Shown here: positions 33,419 through 42,482 of the stretch, one piece after another | How positions within the stretch are numbered: the first letter of the stretch is position 1 | Layout: each line of letters opens with the position of its first letter | NCBI GenBank assembly: GCA_017394705.1 | Contig: JAFPXH010000003.1 | Location: 1-64,000, forward strand | Reading direction: 5' to 3' | Origin: Paludibacteraceae bacterium | GTDB taxonomy: Bacteria; Bacteroidota; Bacteroidia; Bacteroidales; Paludibacteraceae | DNA: 64,000 nt | Notes under the pieces: generated by a model | Database searches by the model: none | The model's input: the letters and a program-made list of their open reading frames with translations, nothing else | What the model was told of the DNA's origin: nothing | Position numbers and translations under genes: made by a program

Positions 33419-36400
33419 ATGAGAAAAACATTCACATTGCTGATTGCCCTCCTGGCGCTATGCGTCAGTTCATGGGCAACGGTCACTCAGCAACAAATTG
33501 GTAGTTTCTACTACGAATTGGATGATGAGAACCACACAGCTACATTGATTAAAGATCCCAATGCAGCAAACGAATGGGTAAGTTACAGTGTTTCCGGTGA
33601 TCTGGTTATCCCCGGGACAGTTAACGACGGTGTAGATGACTACACGGTTACAACTATCGGTGAAAAGGCATTTATTAACGGAAACATGTCTTCTATTGTT
33701 ATAGAGGAAGGTGTTGTCAACATTGCCGAGAATGCCTTTTTGTTTTGTTCGAATTATTTAACCAAGGCCACCTTGCCCTCTACTATTGAAAGCATTGGAA
33801 ATTATGCGTTTCAATCTTCCGGTTTGACAAAAATCACTATTAACGCAACAACCCCGCCGACCTTGGGTTATGATGTATTTGAAAATGCGTCTTCATTAGC
33901 GCATATCTATGTGCCTTCCGCAAGTGTAAATGCTTACAAAGCAGCGTGGTCAGACCATGCAAGCATCATTGAAGCTGCTCCTGTAACGGTGGAATGGAAT
34001 CAGGCTAAGGTTGCAAGTGTCTATGTGTACATGAGCAGTGGATATGCTAATCCTCAATCTCAAACTATTGATGATGCTATCATCGTTACCGCCAATGCCC
34101 CCGAATCCGGAGATTACAGCCAGTTCAGTACTTATGTAGATGATGAATATCATACTTCTAATACTTCTATTTCTATCAGTAATGGAGGAACGATTACTTT
34201 TGCTCCTGCTTCCGGCAAATTGAAAAGCATTGTCATTGACTGCGGATATCATGAGAATTCGGATCTTCTGGTAGAAGGTTCCGGTTGGTCATGGGATGGT
34301 GGTGAATATAGCGGCCAACTTATATGGACAAGTGCAACTGCAGAAGGCGCATCGTCCGTAGTATTAGCATGCAGTGGTGCATCATTCTATTTTGGAAGTA
34401 TCTCTTCTGTTGAGTTTATCTTTGCTGCCGAAGAAGCCGCTTCGGCTGATCCGGTTAGCCAAGATCCGGTTACATGGGATTTTGAGAATGATGCAGAATT
34501 AGCTAGTATCTATCTCAGACAATATACGCACTACAATTTCCACGGATACTATAGCGAATATTACGATAACCATTATGAAGAAACAGTTAAGAATTTCAAA
34601 GGTATTGTAGCTACCATCTCTGCTATGACTGATGGTTCTTATGCATGTTTCAGTAACCAAAATAACTATAGTATCGACTTGGAGAATGGCGGAACACTCA
34701 CTTTCTCTACCGAATTAGGTCAGTTCCAGAGCATTGTGGTCAATACCAATGGTGGTTCAGGACGTAGCTCCGGCGATTGGACATGGGGTCTTTCAGAAAG
34801 GACCTTAACATGGGCCGGCACGCCAGCAAATTCAGTTGTTTTGGATGATGTGTTTGTTGATAACATTACATCCATCGTGTTTACCTTTGTTTCTGCTGCT
34901 CCGGCTTTCACTGCAGATATCACGTGGGATGCAACAGAGGTGGCAACCGTTTCATTGTATGGCGGCAGCTTCAATACCGTTGTGCCCAGCAGCACTGCAA
35001 TTGATGGTATTAAGCCCTCTATCATGAAAACGAACGATGGTTACTGTTACTTTGATAATAGTAAAATAAAAATGCAGAACAATGGAGAACTGATATTCAC
35101 GTCCTCTGTTGGAGAGATTCAAGGCATCGTCCTTACATTCGATAATACCGACTCTTATTCTATTTCTGATTTCCAGGTCGGCTGGACGTTGGATGAAGGT
35201 GCAGGTACCTTGACATGGGAAGGTACTGCTTCTGACGAGGTTTCCCTCTCCGGAAATATATCTTGCACGGTTACTTCTATTGAGTTCGACGTAATAGAAG
35301 CACCGGCTCCTGTTTATCCGACACCTTCCGGTCCAAGCTTTATTTGGCAGTCACGCCAAGTTAGCCATGTACTATTAAGTATCGATGACAACGGAGACAG
35401 TCAAACCACGCATGTAATCAAAAATATCATTACGTCCTTGCAGAGAACGGCTGCTAAGACTGACCAATACGACTTCTGCCTCTTCGCGAATAACGGAATT
35501 AACATAAAGAATAACGGAACCCTGACCTTCCGGTCTATTGTCGGAGATCTCACAGGTATCGTCATTACATGTGGTTATAAGTATTATGCAGATGATCTTT
35601 CTGCCGATTGGAGATACGACAGCGAGAACGGAACCCTTATCTGGGTCGGCACGCCTGCCGAGACAGTTACCCTATCCGGACATGTAGATGTTGCTAACAT
35701 CTCGTCTATTGAGTTCTTCTATGACCCGGCTCCGGCTCCTCGTAAGGGTGAAACATTCTTTGGAATATACAATCAATACTACCAAATCACAGGTGCGCAT
35801 ACTGCGAAACTGCCGGCACAAGATCTGAACCATACGCTGGATATTCCGGAGTATGTAGATGACGAAGACGTGAGGTATTATGTAACCGAGATTGATGATT
35901 ATGCATTCTACGGTCAGGCAGAGCTGCCTAATGTCTTTGGTGGCGTAAACATTGCCAAGATTGGCGCTCACGCTTTTGATGGTTGCCTCCAAATAACCGA
36001 TATCAGTTGGTATAGCGATGTTTTGGATACTATCGGTGACGCAGCATTCAAGGACTGCAAACTGATGGCTAACTTCGATTGTATGACCCAACTGCCTCCT
36101 GTACTCGGCAGCAATGCCTTCTCCGGCACCACATACCTGAATCGCATCCGAGTTAATTCTGCATCGGATTACAAGTATGCTACCAATTGGGAGGACTATG
36201 CTGACAAGATTTATTCTATGTGGGAGAACCCCGCTATCGGTGAGGAATTCTTCTGGCACAATCAGATGACAACCAACTGGTATGCCGTTTCTTCTGTATC
36301 GCCTGTTAAAGAGGCAAAGGTACTGCCGTACAGCGCAGCTGTAAATGATATCTATCCTGCTACACGTTATGGCAGACTGGTTATCCCGGAGGAAATAACT

Positions 36401-37330
36401 TATTTGTATCAGGAATATAAAGTAACCGGTATCGGTGAGAATGCATACAAGGACAGCACACGTTTCTACATGGTAATGATACCGCAGGCTGTGAAGTCTA
36501 TCGAATCCGGTGCATTCTTGAACTGCACAGGTGTGGAGACTGTACAATTCTTGTGGGACGACCCGAGAGGAACAGTTACTTGGGCAGATGCCAATGTAGG
36601 TGCAGAGTTCAAGACGGCTGCCAGCGGCGAAACCAAGATTTGTGTTCCCAAAGGCACATTGGCGTACTATCAAGAATGGGCTCCCGCGTGGGCTGAGTGT
36701 ATGGTTGAGGGTGAAATCCTGGATATAGATGTTACTGCATCAGAAGACCCGGATCATGTGGGACGCTACTATCGCACTTTCTATGACAGCGAAACCGATT
36801 ACTTGATGCCGCCGAGCGTTTGGGCACATGCAGGTTACATAGATGGCGAGAATTTCATCCTGCGTCCTGTTGCATTCGATGGCATGATTCTGCCTCGTGG
36901 AACCGCAGTGGTACTCGAATCGGAGACACCGACCTATCGCTTGATTCCTATGGGCAACTCCGCGCCTCTCTATACCGGTTCGAATGACCTGCAAGGTACG
37001 GATGTATCCATCCTTAGAACTAGTGTAGGCAATAATGGCGAAAATGTCTATGTGCTCGGTAAAAAGGCTAATGTTGGAGGCGACCTCCGCGTAGGTATGG
37101 GTATGTACCGCTATGTAGGTGATTACCTCGGCGCACACAAAGCGTATATGATCCTGGATAGTTCTACTCCTAATCCGGCTCCGCGTTATCTCTTCAAGCA
37201 TGAGGAGCAAGCCGAGGGTGTGGAGAACGTACAAGACAGTGCTTCTTGCACCAAGATCCTGCGTGACGGCCAGCTGATCATCATTAAGGACAACAAGGAG
37301 TACAATGCACAAGGTCTAATCATAAAATAA
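33419..37330 (+). CDS. BspA-like leucine-rich-repeat surface protein with four repeated beta modules
   Basis: 1303 residues with a signal peptide (MRKTFTLLIALLALCVSSWA). About 60-185 are BspA-type LRR_5 repeats (VTTIGEKAFINGN, IESIGNYAFQSSG). About 190-780 hold four copies of a 120-150 residue beta module, each opening with a VTWD/ITWD-like strand, containing a xxNxGTLTFxxxxGxxxxIVI core and closing with xLTWxGTxxxxVxLxG. A second LRR_5 block spans about 790-1110. The end (LRDGQLIIIKDNKEYNAQG) is a Bacteroidales T9SS-type tail. Probably an adhesin or host/glycan-contact protein. Expressed from a twin-TTGTCC promoter like that of the upstream regulator. Confidence 0.82.
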   Translation: MRKTFTLLIALLALCVSSWATVTQQQIGSFYYELDDENHTATLIKDPNAANEWVSYSVSGDLVIPGTVNDGVDDYTVTTIGEKAFINGNMSSIVIEEGVVNIAENAFLFCSNYLTKATLPSTIESIGNYAFQSSGLTKITINATTPPTLGYDVFENASSLAHIYVPSASVNAYKAAWSDHASIIEAAPVTVEWNQAKVASVYVYMSSGYANPQSQTIDDAIIVTANAPESGDYSQFSTYVDDEYHTSNTSISISNGGTITFAPASGKLKSIVIDCGYHENSDLLVEGSGWSWDGGEYSGQLIWTSATAEGASSVVLACSGASFYFGSISSVEFIFAAEEAASADPVSQDPVTWDFENDAELASIYLRQYTHYNFHGYYSEYYDNHYEETVKNFKGIVATISAMTDGSYACFSNQNNYSIDLENGGTLTFSTELGQFQSIVVNTNGGSGRSSGDWTWGLSERTLTWAGTPANSVVLDDVFVDNITSIVFTFVSAAPAFTADITWDATEVATVSLYGGSFNTVVPSSTAIDGIKPSIMKTNDGYCYFDNSKIKMQNNGELIFTSSVGEIQGIVLTFDNTDSYSISDFQVGWTLDEGAGTLTWEGTASDEVSLSGNISCTVTSIEFDVIEAPAPVYPTPSGPSFIWQSRQVSHVLLSIDDNGDSQTTHVIKNIITSLQRTAAKTDQYDFCLFANNGINIKNNGTLTFRSIVGDLTGIVITCGYKYYADDLSADWRYDSENGTLIWVGTPAETVTLSGHVDVANISSIEFFYDPAPAPRKGETFFGIYNQYYQITGAHTAKLPAQDLNHTLDIPEYVDDEDVRYYVTEIDDYAFYGQAELPNVFGGVNIAKIGAHAFDGCLQITDISWYSDVLDTIGDAAFKDCKLMANFDCMTQLPPVLGSNAFSGTTYLNRIRVNSASDYKYATNWEDYADKIYSMWENPAIGEEFFWHNQMTTNWYAVSSVSPVKEAKVLPYSAAVNDIYPATRYGRLVIPEEITYLYQEYKVTGIGENAYKDSTRFYMVMIPQAVKSIESGAFLNCTGVETVQFLWDDPRGTVTWADANVGAEFKTAASGETKICVPKGTLAYYQEWAPAWAECMVEGEILDIDVTASEDPDHVGRYYRTFYDSETDYLMPPSVWAHAGYIDGENFILRPVAFDGMILPRGTAVVLESETPTYRLIPMGNSAPLYTGSNDLQGTDVSILRTSVGNNGENVYVLGKKANVGGDLRVGMGMYRYVGDYLGAHKAYMILDSSTPNPAPRYLFKHEEQAEGVENVQDSASCTKILRDGQLIIIKDNKEYNAQGLIIK

Positions 37331-37343
37331 GGAGGACACAACT

Positions 37344-37484
37344 ATGACAAAGACTATGTATATACAGCCTTCCGTTATGGTAACGGAGATGCAGATGATT
37401 CAAACGCTTTGTGCAAGCGGCGGAGGTGGCAGTTCACATTTCTCGCCCATGGATCCTAACGCGACTACGGACGAGCAACTATAA
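37344..37484 (+). CDS. Small peptide of 46 aa after the surface protein
   Basis: Starts 13 bases after the surface protein stop, with GGAGG ten bases before the ATG. The peptide opens MTKTMYIQPSVMVTEMQMIQ and continues TLCASGGGGSSHFSPMDPN. Tiny ORFs of this kind (basic start, YIxPxxxVxE, a Gly-rich middle, acidic end) often follow surface protein genes in Bacteroidales; their role is unknown. The CASGGGG stretch recalls a double-Gly leader site but this is weak evidence. Confidence 0.6.
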   Translation: MTKTMYIQPSVMVTEMQMIQTLCASGGGGSSHFSPMDPNATTDEQL

Positions 37485-37558
37485 TCAAATCAGCAAATCA
37501 ACCCTGGCGTAGAGACCAACGTCCAGTGGTAATTCCAACTTATTTCATTTTTTCAAGG

Positions 37559-37590
37559 AGAGCGGTCCCCCACTGGCCGCTCTTTTTTTT
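37559..37590 (+). terminator. Terminator of the surface protein/small peptide unit
   Basis: AGAGCGGTC and GGCCGCTCT form the stem, followed by eight T. Confidence 0.85.
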
Positions 37591-37669
37591 GCCGTCCCCA
37601 TTACCCGTAAAAAAAACGCGTCTCGGCGCATTTTTTCTTGCACAAGTCGCTAATGATGCAAATCATTAA

Positions 37670-37704
37670 GCTAACGGCTAACAACTAACGGCTAATGGCT
37701 GAAA
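37670..37704 (+). repeat. Five-unit heptamer array, intergenic
   Basis: GCTAACG, GCTAACA, ACTAACG, GCTAATG, GCTGAAA, directly before a terminator; the same order is seen in shortened form at 3384-3404. Confidence 0.8.
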
Positions 37705-37707
37705 AAC

Positions 37708-37736
37708 GCACCCTGAAGTATCGGGGTGCTTTTTTT
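37708..37736 (+). terminator. Second terminator
   Basis: GCACCC, TGAAGTATCG, GGGTGC, T7. Related to 3409-3433 but with a longer loop. Confidence 0.75.
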
Positions 37737-37797
37737 ATGCCCCTTTCCGTCAAAGGTTTTCCCCGATTAACGGGGACAGCCTCATCTTAGACATAAT

Positions 37798-37829
37798 AAA
37801 AGCGCCCGACCATCGTCGAGCGCTTTTTG
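37798..37829 (-). terminator. Terminator of the lipoprotein gene (bidirectional)
   Basis: AAAAGCGC..CCGAC, CATC, GTCG..AGCGCTTTTT; works for the minus-strand gene ending at 37851. Confidence 0.8.
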
Positions 37830-37850
37830 TTTGGAAATGATCTCTATAGA

Positions 37851-38246
37851 TTATTGACCATAGGACTCATAGCAAGTATCTTCATCACGGCCTTGAACCT
37901 CTTTCATTGTGTAATCGCCGGAAGAACGATACCAAACTCCATAAGCACTTGCACTTACGTTAACAGTAGCCTTCCATAACTCCCAAGTCTTACGTACCTC
38001 GTATTCGGTACCCCACTCATAGTTTGTTTCTGAATAGTCCTCTTTGTCGTCAGGATCAGAACCTTCTGATTTTTGCCAGGTGGCTACTTCCCAGCATTTG
38101 TAGGTCACATTGTCATAGGCTACACCATTGATGGTGCCTGCCGCGTCATCAGTTTTCGGAGCGTTGTCAAGACCACCGCCGGAGATACCACAACTTGCCA
38201 AAACCATTGAGAGGGCGAGAATCGCCATTCCTAAGAATTTCTTCAT
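37851..38246 (-). CDS. Lipoprotein of unknown function, 131 aa
   Basis: Signal peptide with lipobox LASC (MKKFLGMAILALSMVLASC), then a glycine spacer and an acidic, tryptophan- and tyrosine-rich domain (YKCWEVATWQKSEGS, YEWGTEYEVRKTWELWKATV) that reads as a small beta-sheet fold with two Cys. No family is recognised. It has its own promoter and terminator and is divergent from feoB; a link to iron is possible only by position. Confidence 0.7.
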   Translation of the reverse strand: MKKFLGMAILALSMVLASCGISGGGLDNAPKTDDAAGTINGVAYDNVTYKCWEVATWQKSEGSDPDDKEDYSETNYEWGTEYEVRKTWELWKATVNVSASAYGVWYRSSGDYTMKEVQGRDEDTCYESYGQ

Positions 38247-38289
38247 AATTGTAAATAATTTAAGGGGTTAATAATTCAACTTTCTGCTG

Positions 38290-38321
38290 CAAAAGTACAA
38301 CTATTTATTCATATACGCAAA
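38290..38321 (-). promoter_or_regulatory. Promoter of the 37851-38246 lipoprotein
   Basis: Minus strand: TTTG 38321-38318, 20 bp, TACTTTTG 38297-38290. Confidence 0.78.
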
Positions 38322-38372
38322 TATTTCGGTACTTTTTTATGTTTTTTCTTCATTTTTCCCCATTTTTAGGTA

Positions 38373-38403
38373 TTGTAGGTATGAAAAAATCGCAGTACCT
38401 TTG
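38373..38403 (+). promoter_or_regulatory. feoB promoter
   Basis: TTG 38373-38375, 20 bp, TACCTTTG 38396-38403; only 18 bases before the ATG. Confidence 0.75.
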
Positions 38404-38421
38404 TCGCCGATTTCGGCGACG

Positions 38422-40116
38422 ATGATGAAAACGAGCCATAAAATAGCAGTTATCGGCTTGCCAAAGAGTGGCAAAAGTGCGTTGTGCAAAGCATTGCAAG
38501 ACTTAGCTTTGCGGCCTGCGTCCGGTTCCGAGGAACACACGATACAATTTGTTGAGGTGCATAACCCCGACGAGTTGCACGGACACACCTATGACGTAGT
38601 ACTGCAGGTGATTGACTCGACGCGCTTGGAGGAGTCGCTTATGCTCACGCCGCATATCATCGACGAGCAGGAGAAGATTGTTCTCGCCATCGGCCGATAC
38701 GATCTCTTGCTGCAGACAGACCACTCGGTCGATTTGGAGAAACTGCAGGAGTTAATCGGCGTGCCCACGTGTCTTGTATCCGTGCGGAAGAACTACGGCC
38801 TGACGGAGTGTCTGGACCTCATTGAGCAGACAATTCATAAACCCGTTTCGTCGGCGCACCCTATCTATCACTTGAGGGACCAGGGTGACGAGGACACTTA
38901 CCGCGCGTACGTGCACGGTATATTAACGGAGACGCTCACGCATGCGCGCGACGATAAACAGCAGACACGGCTGGAACGCATCGATAAAGTGCTGACCAAC
39001 CCATGGCTCGGATTTCCGATTATGATGGCCATTCTCTATTTCGTTTTCTGGTGTACCTTCACTTTAGGCGCGTACCCGCAGGAATGGATAGAGCAGGGCG
39101 TTGGATGGACAGCGGACTGGATTAGAGGATTAGTGACGCCCAGTTGGTGGTCCAGCCTCTTGTTAGACGGTGTGCTGCAAGGCGTGGGAGCGGTACTCTC
39201 CTTCCTGCCGAATATCATCATCCTTTTCTTCTTCATCTCGCTCATGGAGGACTCGGGTTACATGGCGCGTGAGGCGTTTATCATGGATAAAATCATGCAC
39301 GGCGTGGGCTTGCACGGACGAAGTTTCATCCCCATGCTGATGGGATTCGGATGTAATGTGCCGGCAATTATGGCGGCGAGGGATATACAAAACCCCAAGG
39401 ACCGCACGCTGACCATGCTCATGGTGCCGTTTATGTCCTGTTCGGCACGGCTCCCGGTGTATATGCTGTTCGTGGATACATTCTTCGAGAGCCATAAAGC
39501 GCTGGTCATGATCTCCCTCTACGCCATCGGCATAAGTCTCTCCATCCTCTTTGCGCTGGTGATGAAACACACGCGCTGGTTTCGGCAGGACGTTGATGAC
39601 ACCGTGAACGAATTGCCGGAGTTCAAGATGCCGCGCGCACGCAACACCGCCGCACATATATGGGAACGAGTGAGCGATTATCTGCAGAAGATTTGCACCG
39701 TTATCCTGTGGGCAAGCATCATTATTTGGGCACTCGAGTATTTCCCCACGCAAGACATTAACGATTTGGAGCATTCCTACCTGACATCCATCGGCCAGTT
39801 TGTCTCCCCGCTGATGGAGCCGCTGGGCTTCGACTGGAAAATGTCTGTCTGCTTACTCACCGGCCTGCCGGCCAAAGAAGCCATCGTCAGCACACTGGCG
39901 ATCCTCTATGGCGGCAACATCGCTACTGCCGGCTTCACCCCGCTGACAGCCTTCAGTTTTATGCTCTTTGTACTCCTCTATTTCCCATGCGTGGCTACCA
40001 TCGCCACCCTGAGACGAGAGGCAGGCAAAGGATGGGCTTGGTTCACCGTCTTCCATAGCTTAGCCCTCGCATGGCTCATCTCGTTCGCAGTGTATCAAAT
40101 AGGTTCGTTATTTTAA
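38422..40116 (+). CDS. feoB: FeoB-family ferrous iron transporter with a degenerate G domain
   Basis: 564 residues against about 700-830 for usual Bacteroidota FeoB. The membrane part (from about 205) is complete, with Gate motifs SFLPNIIILFFFISLMEDSGYMAR, GFGCNVPAIMAAR, PFMSCSARLPVY and GLPAKEAIVSTLA. The N-terminal G domain keeps G1 (GLPKSGKSAL, residues 9-18), but the G3 DxxG is not evident, G4 NxxD reads GRYD, and the switch I region and the FeoA fusion found in relatives are missing. GTP binding is therefore uncertain. The ATG at 38422 (or 38425) lies just after the promoter. May be an iron or other divalent metal transporter. Confidence 0.85.
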   Translation: MMKTSHKIAVIGLPKSGKSALCKALQDLALRPASGSEEHTIQFVEVHNPDELHGHTYDVVLQVIDSTRLEESLMLTPHIIDEQEKIVLAIGRYDLLLQTDHSVDLEKLQELIGVPTCLVSVRKNYGLTECLDLIEQTIHKPVSSAHPIYHLRDQGDEDTYRAYVHGILTETLTHARDDKQQTRLERIDKVLTNPWLGFPIMMAILYFVFWCTFTLGAYPQEWIEQGVGWTADWIRGLVTPSWWSSLLLDGVLQGVGAVLSFLPNIIILFFFISLMEDSGYMAREAFIMDKIMHGVGLHGRSFIPMLMGFGCNVPAIMAARDIQNPKDRTLTMLMVPFMSCSARLPVYMLFVDTFFESHKALVMISLYAIGISLSILFALVMKHTRWFRQDVDDTVNELPEFKMPRARNTAAHIWERVSDYLQKICTVILWASIIIWALEYFPTQDINDLEHSYLTSIGQFVSPLMEPLGFDWKMSVCLLTGLPAKEAIVSTLAILYGGNIATAGFTPLTAFSFMLFVLLYFPCVATIATLRREAGKGWAWFTVFHSLALAWLISFAVYQIGSLF

Positions 40117-40277
40117 CCTCCTGCCAGATACCCGCAACCGATGCTGACGGAAACATACATGCAGCTATCGATGCGCCTCCTAAGCGGTACCTATGCATTA
40201 CCTAATTATTGCGTATCCTACCAAACCCTATAATATACATAGTATATTATCCCGTGATTTTGAAAAATAATCGTTTT

Positions 40278-40628
40278 ATGAAATACATTTATCTTTTCTT
40301 ATTGGCTCTTATTCCGCTTGTTGCGGTAAACGCCAAAGCAAACAAACAGACCGTCGTATTAAGTTGCGACCTGCATTGCCAGGGTTGCTGCGACAAAGTG
40401 ATGAACAATATTGCATGGGAGAAAGGCGTGAAGGACCTTCAGTGCGACCTGAAGACCAAAACCGTCACTGTGACCTTCGATGCCAACAAGACCGATGTGC
40501 CTACATTACTGCAAGCGTTCAATAAAATCGGCAAACCGGCAACCGTACAAACGCCGTCCGAAGCAACACCCGCAGCACCTAAGAAGCAAGAGACAGATGC
40601 CGAAACCGGCGCTTCTACCCCAAATTAA
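40278..40628 (+). CDS. Secreted HMA-domain (heavy-metal-associated) protein
   Basis: 116 residues: signal peptide (MKYIYLFLLALIPLVAVNA), an HMA fold with a Cys-rich metal loop (C30, C34, C37, C38 in SCDLHCQGCCDKV) and strands VKDLQCDL and TKTVTVTFDA, then a Pro/Ala/Thr tail. Likely a periplasmic copper or similar metal chaperone. It lies 160 bases after feoB, so the two may form a metal-related group; no own promoter is clear. Confidence 0.8.
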   Translation: MKYIYLFLLALIPLVAVNAKANKQTVVLSCDLHCQGCCDKVMNNIAWEKGVKDLQCDLKTKTVTVTFDANKTDVPTLLQAFNKIGKPATVQTPSEATPAAPKKQETDAETGASTPN

Positions 40629-40648
40629 ACAAAAAAAATACTGCTAAA

Positions 40649-40680
40649 TTTGCGTATGTCAAAAAAAAGCAGTACTTTTG
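40649..40680 (+). promoter_or_regulatory. Promoter of tRNA-Ala
   Basis: TTTG 40649-40652, 20 bp, TACTTTTG 40673-40680. Confidence 0.8.
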
Positions 40681-40697
40681 CAGCCGATTTCAGAGTT

Positions 40698-40771
40698 GGG
40701 GTATTAGCTCATCTGGCTAGAGCGCAACACTGGCAGTGTTGAGGTGAGCGGTTCGAGTCCGCTATACTCCA
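40698..40771 (+). tRNA. tRNA-Ala(GGC)
   Basis: Acceptor GGGGTAT/ATACTCC, anticodon loop CTGGCAG, T-arm GCGGTTCGAGTCCGC. CCA not encoded. Confidence 0.95.
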
Positions 40772-40772
40772 C

Positions 40773-40803
40773 AAAAAAAAGACGTCCATTTGGACGTCTT
40801 TTT
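40773..40803. terminator. Bidirectional terminator of tRNA-Ala and gapA
   Basis: A8, GACGTCC, ATTT, GGACGTC, T5: serves both converging transcripts. Confidence 0.85.
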
Positions 40804-40822
40804 CTTTTATGACGGAGCAGTT

Positions 40823-41890
40823 TTACTTGAGCTCTGCCAAGTATTTGATGGTACGTACCATCTGGCTGGTGTAGCTGTTCTCGTTGTCGTACCAGCTAAC
40901 AACCTGTACCTGATAGGTATCGTCATCAATCTTAGCTACCATCGTCTGGGTTGCATCGAAGAGCGAACCGAAACGCATACCGATTACATCGCTCGAAACG
41001 ATCTCATCCTCGGTATAACCGAAACTCTCGGTCTGAGCAGCCTTCATTGCTGCGTTGATACCCTCTTTGGTGATGTCTTTACCCTTAACTACTGCAACCA
41101 GAATAGTGGTCGAACCAGTCGGAGTCGGAACGCGCTGTGCGCTACCGATTAACTTGCCGTTCAGCTCAGGAATAACGAGACCGATAGCTTTTGCAGCACC
41201 GGTGCTGTTCGGAACGATGTTCTGTGCGCCTGCACGGCTACGACGGAGGTCACCCTTACGTTGCGGACCATCGAGAATCATCTGGTCGCCGGTATAAGCG
41301 TGGATAGTGCTCATGATACCGCTCTGGATAGGCGCGTATTTGTGAAGAGCTGCTGCCATCGGAGCAAGGCAGTTGGTCGTACAAGAAGCTGCGGAGATAA
41401 CTTTGTCTGCCGGAGTCAGGGTCTTGTGGTTTACGTTGTAAACGATGGTCGGAAGGTCGTTTCCTGCAGGAGCAGAGATAACTACTTTCTTTGCGCCGGC
41501 CTGGATATGAGCCTCAGCTTTAGCCTTGCTGGTATAGAAACCGGTGCACTCCAATACTACATCGATACCGAGTTTGCCCCAAGGCAGCTCTGCTGCGTTA
41601 GGCATAGCGTAGATAGTGATCTCCTTGCCGTCAACAGTGATAGAACCCGGAGTTACTACCGTCTTTCCGTCCTCTGCGAGAACAGCGTCCTTGTAAGATA
41701 CAGTGTGCTTGCCCTCACCAAACTTACCTGCGAAACCACCCTGAGCGGTGTCATACTTGAGCAGGTGAGCCAACATTTTCGGGCTGGTCAGGTCGTTGAT
41801 TGCAACTACCTCATAACCCTCAGCTTCGAACATCTGACGGAAAGCCAGACGACCAATACGGCCGAAGCCGTTAATTGCTACTTTTGTCAT
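40823..41890 (-). CDS. gapA: Glyceraldehyde-3-phosphate dehydrogenase
   Basis: Glycolytic NAD-dependent oxidation and phosphorylation of glyceraldehyde 3-phosphate. The 355 residues show [12 protein letters not shown], the catalytic [17 protein letters not shown]-like HAYTGDQ, and the C-terminal WYDNENSY. The length is slightly above the usual 335, with a longer loop in the first domain ([17 protein letters not shown]). Own promoter 63 bases upstream; terminated by a shared hairpin. Confidence 0.96.
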   Translation of the reverse strand: MTKVAINGFGRIGRLAFRQMFEAEGYEVVAINDLTSPKMLAHLLKYDTAQGGFAGKFGEGKHTVSYKDAVLAEDGKTVVTPGSITVDGKEITIYAMPNAAELPWGKLGIDVVLECTGFYTSKAKAEAHIQAGAKKVVISAPAGNDLPTIVYNVNHKTLTPADKVISAASCTTNCLAPMAAALHKYAPIQSGIMSTIHAYTGDQMILDGPQRKGDLRRSRAGAQNIVPNSTGAAKAIGLVIPELNGKLIGSAQRVPTPTGSTTILVAVVKGKDITKEGINAAMKAAQTESFGYTEDEIVSSDVIGMRFGSLFDATQTMVAKIDDDTYQVQVVSWYDNENSYTSQMVRTIKYLAELK

Positions 41891-41952
41891 AATTGCGAAA
41901 TAATTTATTTAGTTATTTGTGTTTTATATTTTGTCTCTCGACCTTTGCGGTG

Positions 41953-41984
41953 CAAAGGTACTGCTTTTTTCGCACGTGTGCAAA
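41953..41984 (-). promoter_or_regulatory. gapA promoter
   Basis: Minus strand: TTTG 41984-41981, 20 bp, TACCTTTG 41960-41953, with a mirrored -7 box downstream (ACCTTTGC, GGT, GCAAAGGT). Confidence 0.82.
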
Positions 41985-42035
41985 TAATTCGTTCAAAAAT
42001 CTTATTTTTGTAATCTGTCTTTGTCAAAACGCCCA

Positions 42036-42482
42036 TTACTTGCGTCCAAAATCGGCCGGTATCTCTCCCCACGCCTTCGTGTCCCATTTATAGATGGGAG
42101 TGGTCCATGTATTGTCATGAAGCCACATCTCGGCTTTGCGAACCATGTGAAAGAGGTCCTGGTTAGAGGCATTCCATTCGATTTTGGTCTTGCATCGCTT
42201 CGCCCGTACCCACGCGAGGGCGGTAACACTATCCGTATAAATGACCCAAGGTAAGTTATACTTCTTTATATACGCCAGCCCGAGCACGAGCGCAAGGAAC
42301 TCGCCGATGTTGTTCGTTCCTTGCACAAACGGCCCGCGATGGAAGACCTCGGTGCCTGTATCAGCGATGACACCGCGGAACTCCATCACACCCGGGTTGC
42401 CGCTACATGCAGCATCGACAGCCAGGGCGGGGAGAATGGGTTGACTCTTAGGGAACAATAGATTTTCTTGTGGTTTATTCAT
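42036..42482 (-). CDS. rnhA: Ribonuclease HI-type protein
   Basis: 148 residues. The RNase H active site is visible: DAACSGNPG (first Asp, about residue 23), the Glu in NNIGEFLAL and the Asp in YTDSVTALAWV. Members of this Bacteroidota branch cut RNA in RNA-DNA hybrids. The tail TKAWGEIPADFGRK is typical of Bacteroidales RNase H-related proteins. The start overlaps the end of the large surface protein gene by eight bases. Confidence 0.85.
   Translation of the reverse strand: MNKPQENLLFPKSQPILPALAVDAACSGNPGVMEFRGVIADTGTEVFHRGPFVQGTNNIGEFLALVLGLAYIKKYNLPWVIYTDSVTALAWVRAKRCKTKIEWNASNQDLFHMVRKAEMWLHDNTWTTPIYKWDTKAWGEIPADFGRK

Larger units (their letters stand above)
37485..37850. other. Gene-free stretch with three terminators
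   Basis: Holds terminators at 37559, 37708 and 37798 and a five-unit heptamer array (37670-37704). No gene is seen. Confidence 0.7.

Noticed and set aside
39119..39134. GGATTAGA/GGATTAGT pair in feoB as another repeat array
   Set aside because: Only two 8-bp units in a conserved coding region; not enough to separate from chance.
41261..42013. Open frame of 250 codons antisense to the start of gapA
   Set aside because: Opposite a highly conserved gene with its own promoter and terminator; no protein family features.
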